A DNA stretch of 64,000 nt. Source: an uncultured Clostridia bacterium (GTDB lineage Bacteria > Bacillota > Clostridia > Christensenellales > CAG-917). The stretch lies in contig CAKQUX010000001.1 of assembly GCA_934277645.1 (NCBI GenBank), positions 186,001 to 250,000 on the forward strand, written 5' to 3'. Shown in pieces: positions 51,065 to 58,375 of this stretch (position 1 is its first letter; each line of letters starts with the position of its first letter). A program made the position numbers and the translations under genes. The notes under the pieces are model-generated. The model was not told the DNA's origin. It did no database searches and worked only from the letters and a program-made list of their open reading frames with translations.

Positions 51065-53017
51065 TCAATGCCTGAGTTGTTTTTTAAGACTCGAAATTTC
51101 GTCGCGAAGCCTTATTGCCGCTTCGAAATCGAGCATATCGGCGGCTTGTCGCATTTTAAGATTAAGCTTTTCTATTTCCGCCTTAATATCTTGCGGTTTC
51201 TTCTTTTCGGTTGTCGCTTTCTTTGAAATTTCAAGCGTGGAAACAATCGGTTTGATTATGGTTTTAGGCGTTATGCCGTTTCTCTCGTTATACTCTTGCT
51301 GTTTTTGTCTACGGCGGTTAGTTTCGTTTATCGCCCTTTGCATACTGCCCGTCATGTTGTCGGCATACATAATAACTCTCGATTCGCTGTTTCTTGCCGC
51401 TCTTCCGACCGTCTGCACAAGCGACGTTTCGCTACGCAAAAAGCCTTCTTTGTCGGCGTCTAAAATTGCGACGAGTTTTACTTCGGGAAGGTCTAAGCCT
51501 TCACGCAAAAGGTTGATACCCACCAGAACGTCGAATTCTCCGAGCCTTAAACCTTTGACGATTTCTATACGCTCTAACGTGTCTATATCGCTGTGCATAT
51601 ATTTGACTTTTATGTTTACTTCTCTTAGATACTCTGTCAGACTCTCCGCCATCTTCTTAGTGAGCGTTGTAACAAGCGTTCTTCCGCCCGACTCTGTCAC
51701 GGCGTTTATTTCGCCTATAAGGTCGTCAATTTGGTTTTTCGTCGGTCTTATTTCGATAGGCGGGTCAAGAAGTCCCGTCGGTCTTATGAGCTGTTCGACA
51801 ACCTTGTCGGAAACCGCAAGTTCATATTCGGCAGGCGTTGCCGATATGCAAACGAGCTGCTTTATTCTCTTGTCGAACTCGTCAAAAGTAAGCGGACGGT
51901 TGTCGTATGCGGCAGGAAGTCTGAATCCGTAATCGACAAGATTCTTTTTTCTTGCCCTGTCGCCGTTGTACATAGCTCTGATTTGCGGAATCGTCATGTG
52001 GCTTTCGTCGATAAAAGTAATATAATCGCTTTTGAAAAAGTCCATAAGCGTATATGGCGGTTGCCCGACCGCTCTGCCGTCAAAGTAGCGGCTGTAATTT
52101 TCGATACCCGAGCAATAGCCTATTTCTCTTATCATTTCGACGTCATAGTTGACTCTTTCGTCAATACGTTGCGCTTCGATAAATTTTCCTTGCTCTTCAA
52201 AAAACTTTTTCTGTTCTTCCTTGTCCTTTAAAATACGACTAAGCACGGCTTCTTTGTCACCGCCCACAACGTAGTGGCTTGCAGGGAAAATCATAACGTG
52301 CTTTAAATCTTTAAGCGGCTTGCAAGTCAAAGCGTCAATTTCCGAAATGCGTTCGACGTCGTCGCCGAAAAACTCAACTCTTATCGCCGTATCCGTATTA
52401 GCGGCAGGGAAAATATCGATAACGTCGCCGCGAACTCTGAAACTCGAACGAACGAAATCAACGTCGTTGCGTTTATATTGAATGGATACGAGTTTGTCGA
52501 TAAGTTCGTCGCGGTCATAGCTTTCGCCTTCTCTTAAAGAAACCGCTTGCGAATAATACTCAATCGGCGCGCCGAGTCCGTAGATGCACGAAACGGACGC
52601 CACTACTATGGTGTCGCGTCTTTCGCAAAGCGAAGCCGTTGCGCTGTGACGAAGTTTATCAATCTCGTCGTTAATCGCAAGGTCCTTTTCGATGTAGGTG
52701 TCGCTTCTCGGGATATAGGCTTCGGGTTGAAAGTAGTCGTAATACGAAACGAAAAATTCGACTCTGTTGTGCGGGAAAAACTCACGGAACTCGTTGCAAA
52801 GCTGAGCGGCAAGCGTCTTATTGTGCGCAATGACAAGCGCGGGTCTTTGCACTCTTTCTATGACGTTTGCCATAGTAAAAGTTTTGCCGCTTCCGGTAAC
52901 GCCCAAAAGGACTTGCGTACGAAGTCCGTCATTCAAACCGTCCACAAGCTCGTCGATAGCTTGCGGCTGGTCGCCACAAGGCTTAAATTTAGAAACTAAT
53001 TGAAATTTTTCGTCCAT
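51065..53017 (-). CDS. uvrB: Excinuclease ABC subunit B
   Basis: The central helicase-like subunit that verifies damage and calls UvrC. The 650-residue protein shows Walker A GVTGSGKTFTMAN, the beta-hairpin SYYDYFQPEAYIP, Walker B FIDESHMTIPQ, LREGLDLPEVKLVAILDAD and the C-terminal UVR motif (KMRQAADMLDFEAAIRLRDE). No ribosome site is visible before the ATG. It lies upstream of uvrA on the same strand. Confidence 0.99.
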   Translation of the reverse strand: MDEKFQLVSKFKPCGDQPQAIDELVDGLNDGLRTQVLLGVTGSGKTFTMANVIERVQRPALVIAHNKTLAAQLCNEFREFFPHNRVEFFVSYYDYFQPEAYIPRSDTYIEKDLAINDEIDKLRHSATASLCERRDTIVVASVSCIYGLGAPIEYYSQAVSLREGESYDRDELIDKLVSIQYKRNDVDFVRSSFRVRGDVIDIFPAANTDTAIRVEFFGDDVERISEIDALTCKPLKDLKHVMIFPASHYVVGGDKEAVLSRILKDKEEQKKFFEEQGKFIEAQRIDERVNYDVEMIREIGYCSGIENYSRYFDGRAVGQPPYTLMDFFKSDYITFIDESHMTIPQIRAMYNGDRARKKNLVDYGFRLPAAYDNRPLTFDEFDKRIKQLVCISATPAEYELAVSDKVVEQLIRPTGLLDPPIEIRPTKNQIDDLIGEINAVTESGGRTLVTTLTKKMAESLTEYLREVNIKVKYMHSDIDTLERIEIVKGLRLGEFDVLVGINLLREGLDLPEVKLVAILDADKEGFLRSETSLVQTVGRAARNSESRVIMYADNMTGSMQRAINETNRRRQKQQEYNERNGITPKTIIKPIVSTLEISKKATTEKKKPQDIKAEIEKLNLKMRQAADMLDFEAAIRLRDEISSLKKQLRH

Positions 53018-53065
53018 TCGTTAATTGTTTACCGCTAAAAGAAAAACAAACGGAATAAAGAAATG

Positions 53066-53458
53066 TTAAACGAACTTATTGAGCAAAAATTTGATAAGCC
53101 AACCGACAACGGCAGTCAATGCGCCCGAAATGACCGCAATGCTGATTTTGAAAGCAAGTTTCTTTTTAAAACTCGCCTCGTCGCGAGCAAAAGCAAGTCC
53201 GCGCTTATGCAGATTTATGCAATAGTAAAGCTCGCCTCTTTTGTCTGTCTTTGTAAGGTCGAAATAATCGTCGAGTTCGAGGTTTTTAAGAGTAGGTTCA
53301 AGCTCGTCTGCTTCGAACGCCAAATCATAGCTGACGTTTGAGTAAACGTCGACCGGACGCATAATACATACGCCCTTATTTTTTGACGCTTCGTTATAGA
53401 CGTAACGCATAATAGCTTTTTCTTTTTTAGTTAAAGTCGCGTCTTTTTCAAGAGCCAT
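53066..53458 (-). CDS. Small membrane-anchored protein, winged-helix-like N-terminus
   Basis: A 130-residue protein. The first 85 residues are helix-helix-helix-strand (EKAIMRYVYNEASKNKG, then LEPTLKNLELDDYFDL, ELYYCINLHKRGLAF), suggesting a winged-helix fold. The C-terminus is one membrane helix (about 101-125, AFKISIAVISGALTAVVGWL). It shares this plan with the next gene upstream (53466), although the sequences differ. It precedes uvrB by 48 bases. I do not recognise the family. Confidence 0.65.
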   Translation of the reverse strand: MALEKDATLTKKEKAIMRYVYNEASKNKGVCIMRPVDVYSNVSYDLAFEADELEPTLKNLELDDYFDLTKTDKRGELYYCINLHKRGLAFARDEASFKKKLAFKISIAVISGALTAVVGWLIKFLLNKFV

Positions 53459-53465
53459 ATTTCAC

Positions 53466-53876
53466 CTATTTAATAATCGCTATAATGATTGCACTGATGA
53501 TAGTGACGATAATTCCGCCCACAAACGAGCCGAAAAGAGCCGCCATAAACACCGACTTTTTGAGTGACCAATTCTTGCCTATTTTTCCGACAACACCGTC
53601 TTTTCCGCCGCTCGGCATCGCGACAAGCGAATCTTCTTCGATTTTCGCTTTCGGCAAAAGAGCCAGACAGTATTCGTCGTCAGTCGAATATTTGATGTTT
53701 ATCATTTCTCTGTCGCTGATTTCTTTGATAGCTTCTTTAAGTCCCGATTTATCGAGAGCAAGGCTATTAGGAACAGCCGCGATAATTTCGTCGGCGTCCA
53801 AAATCTTAAATGCGTCGGTATCCCCGACGAGCGACACAATGGCTTTAAGTACTTCGTTATTCTTTTCTTGAATCAT
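53466..53876 (-). CDS. Small membrane-anchored protein, related plan to its neighbour
   Basis: A 136-residue protein with a soluble N-terminus (about 1-85: EVLKAIVSLVGDTDAFKI, LKEAIKEISDREMINIKY) and a C-terminal membrane helix (about 110-135, KKSVFMAALFGSFVGGIIV). The start at 53876 was chosen for GGAG eight bases upstream; the frame is open 23 codons further but passes through the promoter. It comes first in the pair with 53066. Both look like soluble sensor domains tethered to the membrane. Confidence 0.65.
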   Translation of the reverse strand: MIQEKNNEVLKAIVSLVGDTDAFKILDADEIIAAVPNSLALDKSGLKEAIKEISDREMINIKYSTDDEYCLALLPKAKIEEDSLVAMPSGGKDGVVGKIGKNWSLKKSVFMAALFGSFVGGIIVTIISAIIIAIIK

Positions 53877-53906
53877 ATAGCGTACTCCATAATTTTTTTC
53901 CATTAC

Positions 53907-53935
53907 AGTATAGCACACGAAATATTCAAAAGCAA
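53907..53935 (-). promoter_or_regulatory. Promoter of the two small membrane protein genes
   Basis: Minus strand: TTGCTT (53930-53935), 17 bases, TATACT (53907-53912), with TGC before the -10. Confidence 0.7.
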
Positions 53936-53963
53936 TATTTTTCATTTAAGCAATAAAATTTGT

Positions 53964-53992
53964 TTCACAAATCACTAATTGTGTGGTAAAAT
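53964..53992 (+). promoter_or_regulatory. Promoter of the acyl-CoA synthetase gene
   Basis: TTCACA (53964-53969), 17 bases, TAAAAT (53987-53992). The inverted repeat CACAA-8-TTGTG at 53966-53983 covers the spacer and could be an operator. A second -10-like TACAAT lies about ten bases before the ATG. Confidence 0.6.
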
Positions 53993-54029
53993 CAATAAAA
54001 ATAAAAATAAGTGTACAATAAGATTAGCT

Positions 54030-55673
54030 ATGAATTTACTTGGAAAATTTTTAAACAAAACCGACTTTAAATCCTATGACGAATTTAAAGACTTAAAATT
54101 GAACGTGCCGAAAGATTTCAATTTCGGTTATGACGTTGTCGACGAATATGCACGCCTTTGTCCCGAAAAAAAGGCTTTGGTATGGTGCAATTCGGTCGGT
54201 GAAGAAAGGTTTTTCACGTTCGGCGACGTTTCTAAACTTTCAAACAAACTTGCAAATCTCATTTTGAGTCACGGCCTTAAAGAAGGCGACTATGCCATGA
54301 GTATGCTCAATCGCCGTTGGGAATATTGGATACTCGTCGTTGCGTGTTGCAAAATCGGCGTCACGCTTATTCCTGCGACTCACCTTCTTACCGCAAAAGA
54401 CGTATCTTATCGTATAAACGAATCACACGCAAAAATATTGTTTGCCACGGCAGAAGAAGACGTTATCGAACACGTCGGACTTGCTCTTCCTAAATGCACA
54501 GGACTTCAAGAGGTTTTATACACTCAAAAAGTAGCCGGTTTCAAAGTCATCGAAGAGGAAATGGAAAAGCAAAGCGAAACGCTCGACGTTCATCGCCCAA
54601 ATCCGAACGGCTCTATGCTCTGCTATTTCACGTCGGGAACGACGGGAATGCCGAAAATGGTCGAACACAACTATTACTATCCTATAGGACACATCATCAC
54701 GGCAAACTATTGGCACAAAGTCGTTGACGACGGCTTGCATTTCACCATGGCGGAAACAGGCTGGGCAAAATGCAGCTGGGGCAAAATCTACGGTCAATGG
54801 ATTTGCGGCACGGCAATTTTTGCGTACGACTACAACGGTCGTTTCACACCGACCGACGTTTTGCCTTTCATAGGGAAATACAAAATTACAACGTTCTGCG
54901 CACCACCGACAATCTATCGTTTCCTTATCAAGGAAAACCTTTCAAACTATGACTTTTCTTCGCTTACGCACTGCTCCACGGCAGGCGAAGCGTTGAATCC
55001 CGAAGTTTTCAAACAGTTCTACGAAGCTACGGGACAAAAAATATACGAAGGTTTCGGTCAGACCGAATCGACGATTCTTTTGGGTTCGTTCTATTTTGAA
55101 GAGCCTGTCGTCGGCTCACTCGGCAAACCTAGCCCTATCTACGACATTTCGCTTATCGACGACAACGAAGAAAAAGTTCCCGACGGCGTTGAAGGCGAAA
55201 TCGCAGTCTTAAACGAAACAGTTTACTGCGGACTTGTCGCAAATTATAAGGGTGACGAAGCAAGAACAAAAGCTGCTCGCGGCGGAAAGTATTATCACAC
55301 CGGCGACCTTGCCGTCAAAGACAAAAACGGTTATTATTGGTTTGTCGGACGCAAAGACGACATCATCAAATCGAGCGGCTATCGCATAGGACCGTTCGAG
55401 GTCGAATCTGCCCTTATGGAACACCCGAGCGTTTTGGAATGCGCAATCACCGGCGCGCCTGACCCACTCCGCGGACAGGTCGTAAAAGCGACGATAATTC
55501 TTGCAAAAGGATATACGCCGAGCGAAGAGCTTAAAAAGGAATTGCAAAACCACGTCAAACGCCTTACCGCTCCGTACAAATATCCGAGAATTATCGAATT
55601 CGTTTCCGAACTTCCAAAAACGACAAGCGGCAAAATCAAACGCGTCGACATAAGAAAACAAGACAATCAATAA
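54030..55673 (+). CDS. Acyl-CoA synthetase (medium-chain/ACSM-like, AMP-forming)
   Basis: Activates an organic acid to its CoA thioester through an acyl-adenylate. The 547-residue protein carries the adenylating-enzyme core motifs: A3 CYFTSGTTGMPKM, A5 KIYEGFGQTES, A7 KYYHTGDLAVKD, A8 GRKDDIIKSSGYRIGPFEVE and A10 PKTTSGKIKR with the catalytic Lys. The N-terminal sequence and length resemble medium-chain (butyrate-type) synthetases more than acetyl-CoA synthetase. The ATG at 54030 lacks a clear ribosome site; the frame is open 17 codons further. Monocistronic. Confidence 0.9.
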   Translation: MNLLGKFLNKTDFKSYDEFKDLKLNVPKDFNFGYDVVDEYARLCPEKKALVWCNSVGEERFFTFGDVSKLSNKLANLILSHGLKEGDYAMSMLNRRWEYWILVVACCKIGVTLIPATHLLTAKDVSYRINESHAKILFATAEEDVIEHVGLALPKCTGLQEVLYTQKVAGFKVIEEEMEKQSETLDVHRPNPNGSMLCYFTSGTTGMPKMVEHNYYYPIGHIITANYWHKVVDDGLHFTMAETGWAKCSWGKIYGQWICGTAIFAYDYNGRFTPTDVLPFIGKYKITTFCAPPTIYRFLIKENLSNYDFSSLTHCSTAGEALNPEVFKQFYEATGQKIYEGFGQTESTILLGSFYFEEPVVGSLGKPSPIYDISLIDDNEEKVPDGVEGEIAVLNETVYCGLVANYKGDEARTKAARGGKYYHTGDLAVKDKNGYYWFVGRKDDIIKSSGYRIGPFEVESALMEHPSVLECAITGAPDPLRGQVVKATIILAKGYTPSEELKKELQNHVKRLTAPYKYPRIIEFVSELPKTTSGKIKRVDIRKQDNQ

Positions 55674-55802
55674 CGTAAAATTGTTTAAAGCAATGTAAAT
55701 CGTTTTCAAGCTGTTTAAAACAATGAAAATCATTTTTGAAATTGTTTTAGCAGTAACAGCTATAATTAAAAAACAGCTATAAAACGTAAACACTATAAAA
55801 TG

Positions 55803-55856
55803 TTATTAAATATTAAAGTATTATTAAATAATAAAGTATTATTAAATAGTAAGTTT
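55803..55856. repeat. 18-base tandem repeat, three copies
   Basis: TTATTAAATATTAAAGTA at 55803-55820, the same with one change at 55821-55838, and a diverged third copy at 55839-55856. Confidence 0.8.
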
Positions 55857-55867
55857 AAATAACAAAA

Positions 55868-55898
55868 AAATAAAAAGACCGCAAAGCGGTCTTTTTAT
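55868..55898. terminator. Bidirectional terminator
   Basis: An 11-base-pair stem (55872-55882 with 55886-55896), loop AAA, flanked by A and T runs, between the acyl-CoA synthetase and the first small lipoprotein gene. Confidence 0.92.
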
Positions 55899-55918
55899 TT
55901 TTCGTTGTTAATTGCTAA

Positions 55919-56269
55919 TTACATTGCATCCTTAACGCCTTGTTCGGTTCCGTAGAAAACTACGTTTCCTACTCTCTTGCAAACAAGTTTTTTACCTAAT
56001 GCACTGACCGTAGGAGCATTTGCTTCTGCTTTTTTGGCATCATCGGTGTTGTTATACTTAGTTACGGCAACCGTGTCCGATAAAGTAGTTCCGGTTACAG
56101 ACCAAGCGACTGTAGCGTCTTTATCATCGCTTTCAGTTGAAACACACTTATAGCCTTTCTTTTCAAGTTTCTTTGTGATGCTTTCTGCATTACATGCGCA
56201 GAGACAAACTGTCATAATGGCAACGATTGCAACGATAGCAATAATCGCTAAAACTCTTTTTTTGTTCAT
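55919..56269 (-). CDS. Small lipoprotein, tandem family copy A
   Basis: A 116-residue protein. The first 40 residues (KKRVLAIIAIVAIVAIM, CLCAC, NAESITKKLEKKGYK) are almost the same in four adjacent genes. Cys26 after LCA is the likely lipidated residue. The exposed domain ends with the shared pattern KRVGNVVFYG and GVKDAM. This copy has lost much of the GG-x-W-x-V-x-G region of the others and is the most divergent. Start 56269 gives GGAGG at five bases; the ATG three bases earlier is closer to the site. Own promoter. Confidence 0.8.
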   Translation of the reverse strand: MNKKRVLAIIAIVAIVAIMTVCLCACNAESITKKLEKKGYKCVSTESDDKDATVAWSVTGTTLSDTVAVTKYNNTDDAKKAEANAPTVSALGKKLVCKRVGNVVFYGTEQGVKDAM

Positions 56270-56313
56270 CATATCCTCCGTATTTTTGCCTTGTAGGCAA
56301 ATTTTATAATCTA

Positions 56314-56341
56314 ATTATATCATATTAAGTTTTGCTGTCAA
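56314..56341 (-). promoter_or_regulatory. Promoter and 5' hairpin of lipoprotein copy A
   Basis: Minus strand: TTGACA (56336-56341), 16 bases, TATAAT (56314-56319), both perfect. A TTGCC/GGCAA hairpin (56286-56300) lies between the promoter and the ribosome site. Confidence 0.85.
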
Positions 56342-56453
56342 CACCCAAAAACGGCACTTATTATACACTTTAACATATTTTTGTTACTTTTAAAAACTCA
56401 AATAACAATAATTCGACGCCGTTTTTAAAAACGTACCTTGCTTATTTCACAAA

Positions 56454-56484
56454 ATAAAAAGACTGCTTTTGCAGTCTTTTTATT
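56454..56484 (-). terminator. Terminator of lipoprotein copy B
   Basis: An 11-base-pair stem (56456-56466 with 56471-56481), loop TTTT, T run on the minus strand. Confidence 0.92.
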
Positions 56485-56499
56485 CATTGTTAATTGCTA

Positions 56500-56877
56500 T
56501 TACATTGCGTCCTTGACGCCTTGTTTTGTTCCGTAGAAGATAACGCTTCCTACAAGTTTAACCTCAGCGTATTCTCCACCTTCTTTTGCTTCTTTGTAAT
56601 CTTTTCGTGCATCTGATGCTTTTTCATACTTATAAACGTAAACGAGTTCGTCACCGTTAGATCCGGCAACAGCCCATTCAAGACCGCCTTTATAACCCGC
56701 TTTTTCCATTAGCGCACTTGCGGCTTTAAGTTCTGTTGACGAAACCGCTTTAACTGCATAACCTTTCTTTTCAAGTTTTTTTGTGATGCTTTCTGCGTTA
56801 CATGCGCAAAGGCAAGCTGTCATAATTGCAACAATAGCAACAATAGCAATAATTGCTAAAACTCTTTTTTTGTTCAT
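56500..56877 (-). CDS. Small lipoprotein, tandem family copy B
   Basis: A 125-residue protein with the family's near-identical N-terminus and lipobox LCAC, then a variable domain. Conserved pieces are GGLEWAVAGSNGDELVYVY, KYEKASDARKDYKEA and the final KLVGSVIFYG with GVKDAM. The start at 56877 matches the paralogs and has GGAGG five bases upstream. Transcribed alone, with promoter and terminator of its own. Confidence 0.82.
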   Translation of the reverse strand: MNKKRVLAIIAIVAIVAIMTACLCACNAESITKKLEKKGYAVKAVSSTELKAASALMEKAGYKGGLEWAVAGSNGDELVYVYKYEKASDARKDYKEAKEGGEYAEVKLVGSVIFYGTKQGVKDAM

Positions 56878-56918
56878 TTTATCCTCCGTTTTTTTGCCAT
56901 AAGGCAATTTATATAATA

Positions 56919-56946
56919 ATTATACCACACTATTCTTTGCCGTCAA
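56919..56946 (-). promoter_or_regulatory. Promoter and 5' hairpin of lipoprotein copy B
   Basis: Minus strand: TTGACG (56941-56946), 16 bases, TATAAT (56919-56924). A TTGCC-ATAA-GGCAA hairpin lies at 56894-56907. Confidence 0.82.
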
Positions 56947-57121
56947 TACCCAAAATGATATTTATTACACACATTAGACTGTTTCTGTTACTTTTGAAAC
57001 TTAATATCTCAATTCACCACCACATTCAAACGGCATGCTTTTGCTTGTTTAAGAAGCGTAAATTTATTCATAATTTATAACTATCATTCAATTTAAAGTA
57101 TATTTGCGTAATTTTTTACAA

Positions 57122-57148
57122 AATAAAAAGACTGCTTTTGCAGCCTTT
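57122..57148 (-). terminator. Terminator of lipoprotein copy C, decayed
   Basis: The same AAAAGACTGC/GCAG-C-CTTT stem as copy B with one A-C mismatch; it sits 20 bases past the stop. Confidence 0.7.
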
Positions 57149-57167
57149 CTATTGTTTAAACATTAAA

Positions 57168-57548
57168 TTACATTGCGTCGTCAACTGCCTGCTCGTCACC
57201 TATGAAAACAACTCTTCCGACCTTTTTAGCGTAGACGAAAGCGCTGTCGCCGCTTTTTGCCGCATCGTATGCTTTTTTAGCGTCTGCCGACTTTTCATAC
57301 TTGGTAACGTAAACCATTTGCGTTCCTTTTTCGCCAAGGACTAACCACTCGATTCCGCCTTCGCTACCTTGAGCTTTCATTGACTCGCTGGAAATCGCAA
57401 TTTGGGCTGCGTCCATAACCTGAACTTTATAGCCTTTCTTTTCAAGTTTCTTCGTGATGCTTTCGGCATTACAGGCACAAAGGCAAGCCGTCATAATTGC
57501 GACGATTGCAACAATAGCAATAATTGCTATCATTCTTTTTTTATTCAT
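57168..57548 (-). CDS. Small lipoprotein, tandem family copy C
   Basis: A 126-residue protein. N-terminus KKRMIAIIAIVAIVAIM, lipobox LCAC, NAESITKKLEKKGYKV; then GGIEWLVLGEKGTQMVYVT, KYEKSADAKKAYDAA and KKVGRVVFIG with AVDDAM. It is closest to B in the middle and to D at the end. The frame is open 65 codons upstream through the promoter, but the ATG at 57548 has GGAGG at five bases and matches the paralogs. Confidence 0.82.
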   Translation of the reverse strand: MNKKRMIAIIAIVAIVAIMTACLCACNAESITKKLEKKGYKVQVMDAAQIAISSESMKAQGSEGGIEWLVLGEKGTQMVYVTKYEKSADAKKAYDAAKSGDSAFVYAKKVGRVVFIGDEQAVDDAM

Positions 57549-57590
57549 AATTTCCTCCGCTTTTATTGCCATAAGACAACTTGTATGTTT

Positions 57591-57620
57591 ATTATACAAC
57601 TCATTTCGTTTTAAAGTCAA
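57591..57620 (-). promoter_or_regulatory. Promoter of lipoprotein copy C
   Basis: Minus strand: TTGACT (57615-57620), 18 bases, TATAAT (57591-57596). A one-mismatch version of the 5' hairpin lies at 57566-57579. Confidence 0.75.
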
Positions 57621-57767
57621 TTTAAACTTGTTTATTTCACCTAACATCCACAGCCGTTTACTCTGCCAATCAACTAAATTCCGAACCGTTCTATAAAAGA
57701 GTTTTGAATTAAAAGCCGTAACAATAGAGCTACGGTCATTCATTTTTAACTATTTTAACATGATAAA

Positions 57768-58139
57768 CTACATTGCGTCGTCAACTGCGCTTGCCGCACC
57801 AAAACAAACGACTTTTCCAACCCTTTTAACCTTTTCATAAGTTTTTGCTTCGGTGCAAACTTCTTCCATCTTTTTTGCGTCGTCGGCTTTGTTAAAGCAG
57901 TAAACGTGTACGACGTCTGTTCCTTTTAAGCCAGCCACGTACCATTTCAATCCGCCATCGAGTCCGCCGCCGTTTTTGTTAATATTTTTGATTTCGTCCT
58001 CAGTTGCGACAGAAACCTTATATCCTTTCTTTTCAAGTTTTTTTGCAATGCTTTCCGCATTACATGCGCAAAGGCAAGCCGTCATAATCGTAACGATTGC
58101 AACGATAGCAATAATTGCTAAAACTCTTTTCTTGTTCAT
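57768..58139 (-). CDS. Small lipoprotein, tandem family copy D
   Basis: A 123-residue protein with the same N-terminus (one change, IVTIM) and LCAC lipobox, then GGLKWYVAGLKGTDVVHVY, CFNKADDAKKMEEV and KRVGKVVCFG with AVDDAM. GGAGG lies four bases before the ATG. Only a weak hairpin (about 57715-57735) follows, so some transcripts may run into copy C. It is divergent from the Na/Pi transporter gene. Confidence 0.82.
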   Translation of the reverse strand: MNKKRVLAIIAIVAIVTIMTACLCACNAESIAKKLEKKGYKVSVATEDEIKNINKNGGGLDGGLKWYVAGLKGTDVVHVYCFNKADDAKKMEEVCTEAKTYEKVKRVGKVVCFGAASAVDDAM

Positions 58140-58200
58140 AGTTCCTCCGATTTTTCATTTAGTCAGCCTTTAAGCCTAATCATAACGAGTTTATAAATCA

Positions 58201-58229
58201 ATTATACGAAACGATTATGGCAAAGTCAA
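58201..58229 (-). promoter_or_regulatory. Promoter of lipoprotein copy D
   Basis: Minus strand: TTGACT (58224-58229), 17 bases, TATAAT (58201-58206). Confidence 0.8.
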
Positions 58230-58284
58230 TATCGAATTTTATCCCGTCTGCGCCATCGCTTATCGGGTAATAGCCGTTATTGCG

Positions 58285-58313
58285 TTGACTAAAAAAACTA
58301 TATTTGATAAAAT
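58285..58313 (+). promoter_or_regulatory. Promoter of the Na/Pi cotransporter gene
   Basis: TTGACT (58285-58290), 17 bases, TAAAAT (58308-58313), with TGA before the -10 (extended). Confidence 0.72.
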
Positions 58314-58347
58314 TTAATAAGAAAGAGAATAGTTAAACCAGCATAAC

Positions 58348-58363
58348 GACTTGATGTCAAGTC
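58348..58363. promoter_or_regulatory. Perfect 7-2-7 palindrome in the Na/Pi leader
   Basis: GACTTGA, TG, TCAAGTC, ending 12 bases before the ATG and downstream of the promoter. It could be an operator or a translation-controlling hairpin; no ribosome site is seen beside it. Confidence 0.5.
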
Positions 58364-58375
58364 ACACGTTTTTTT

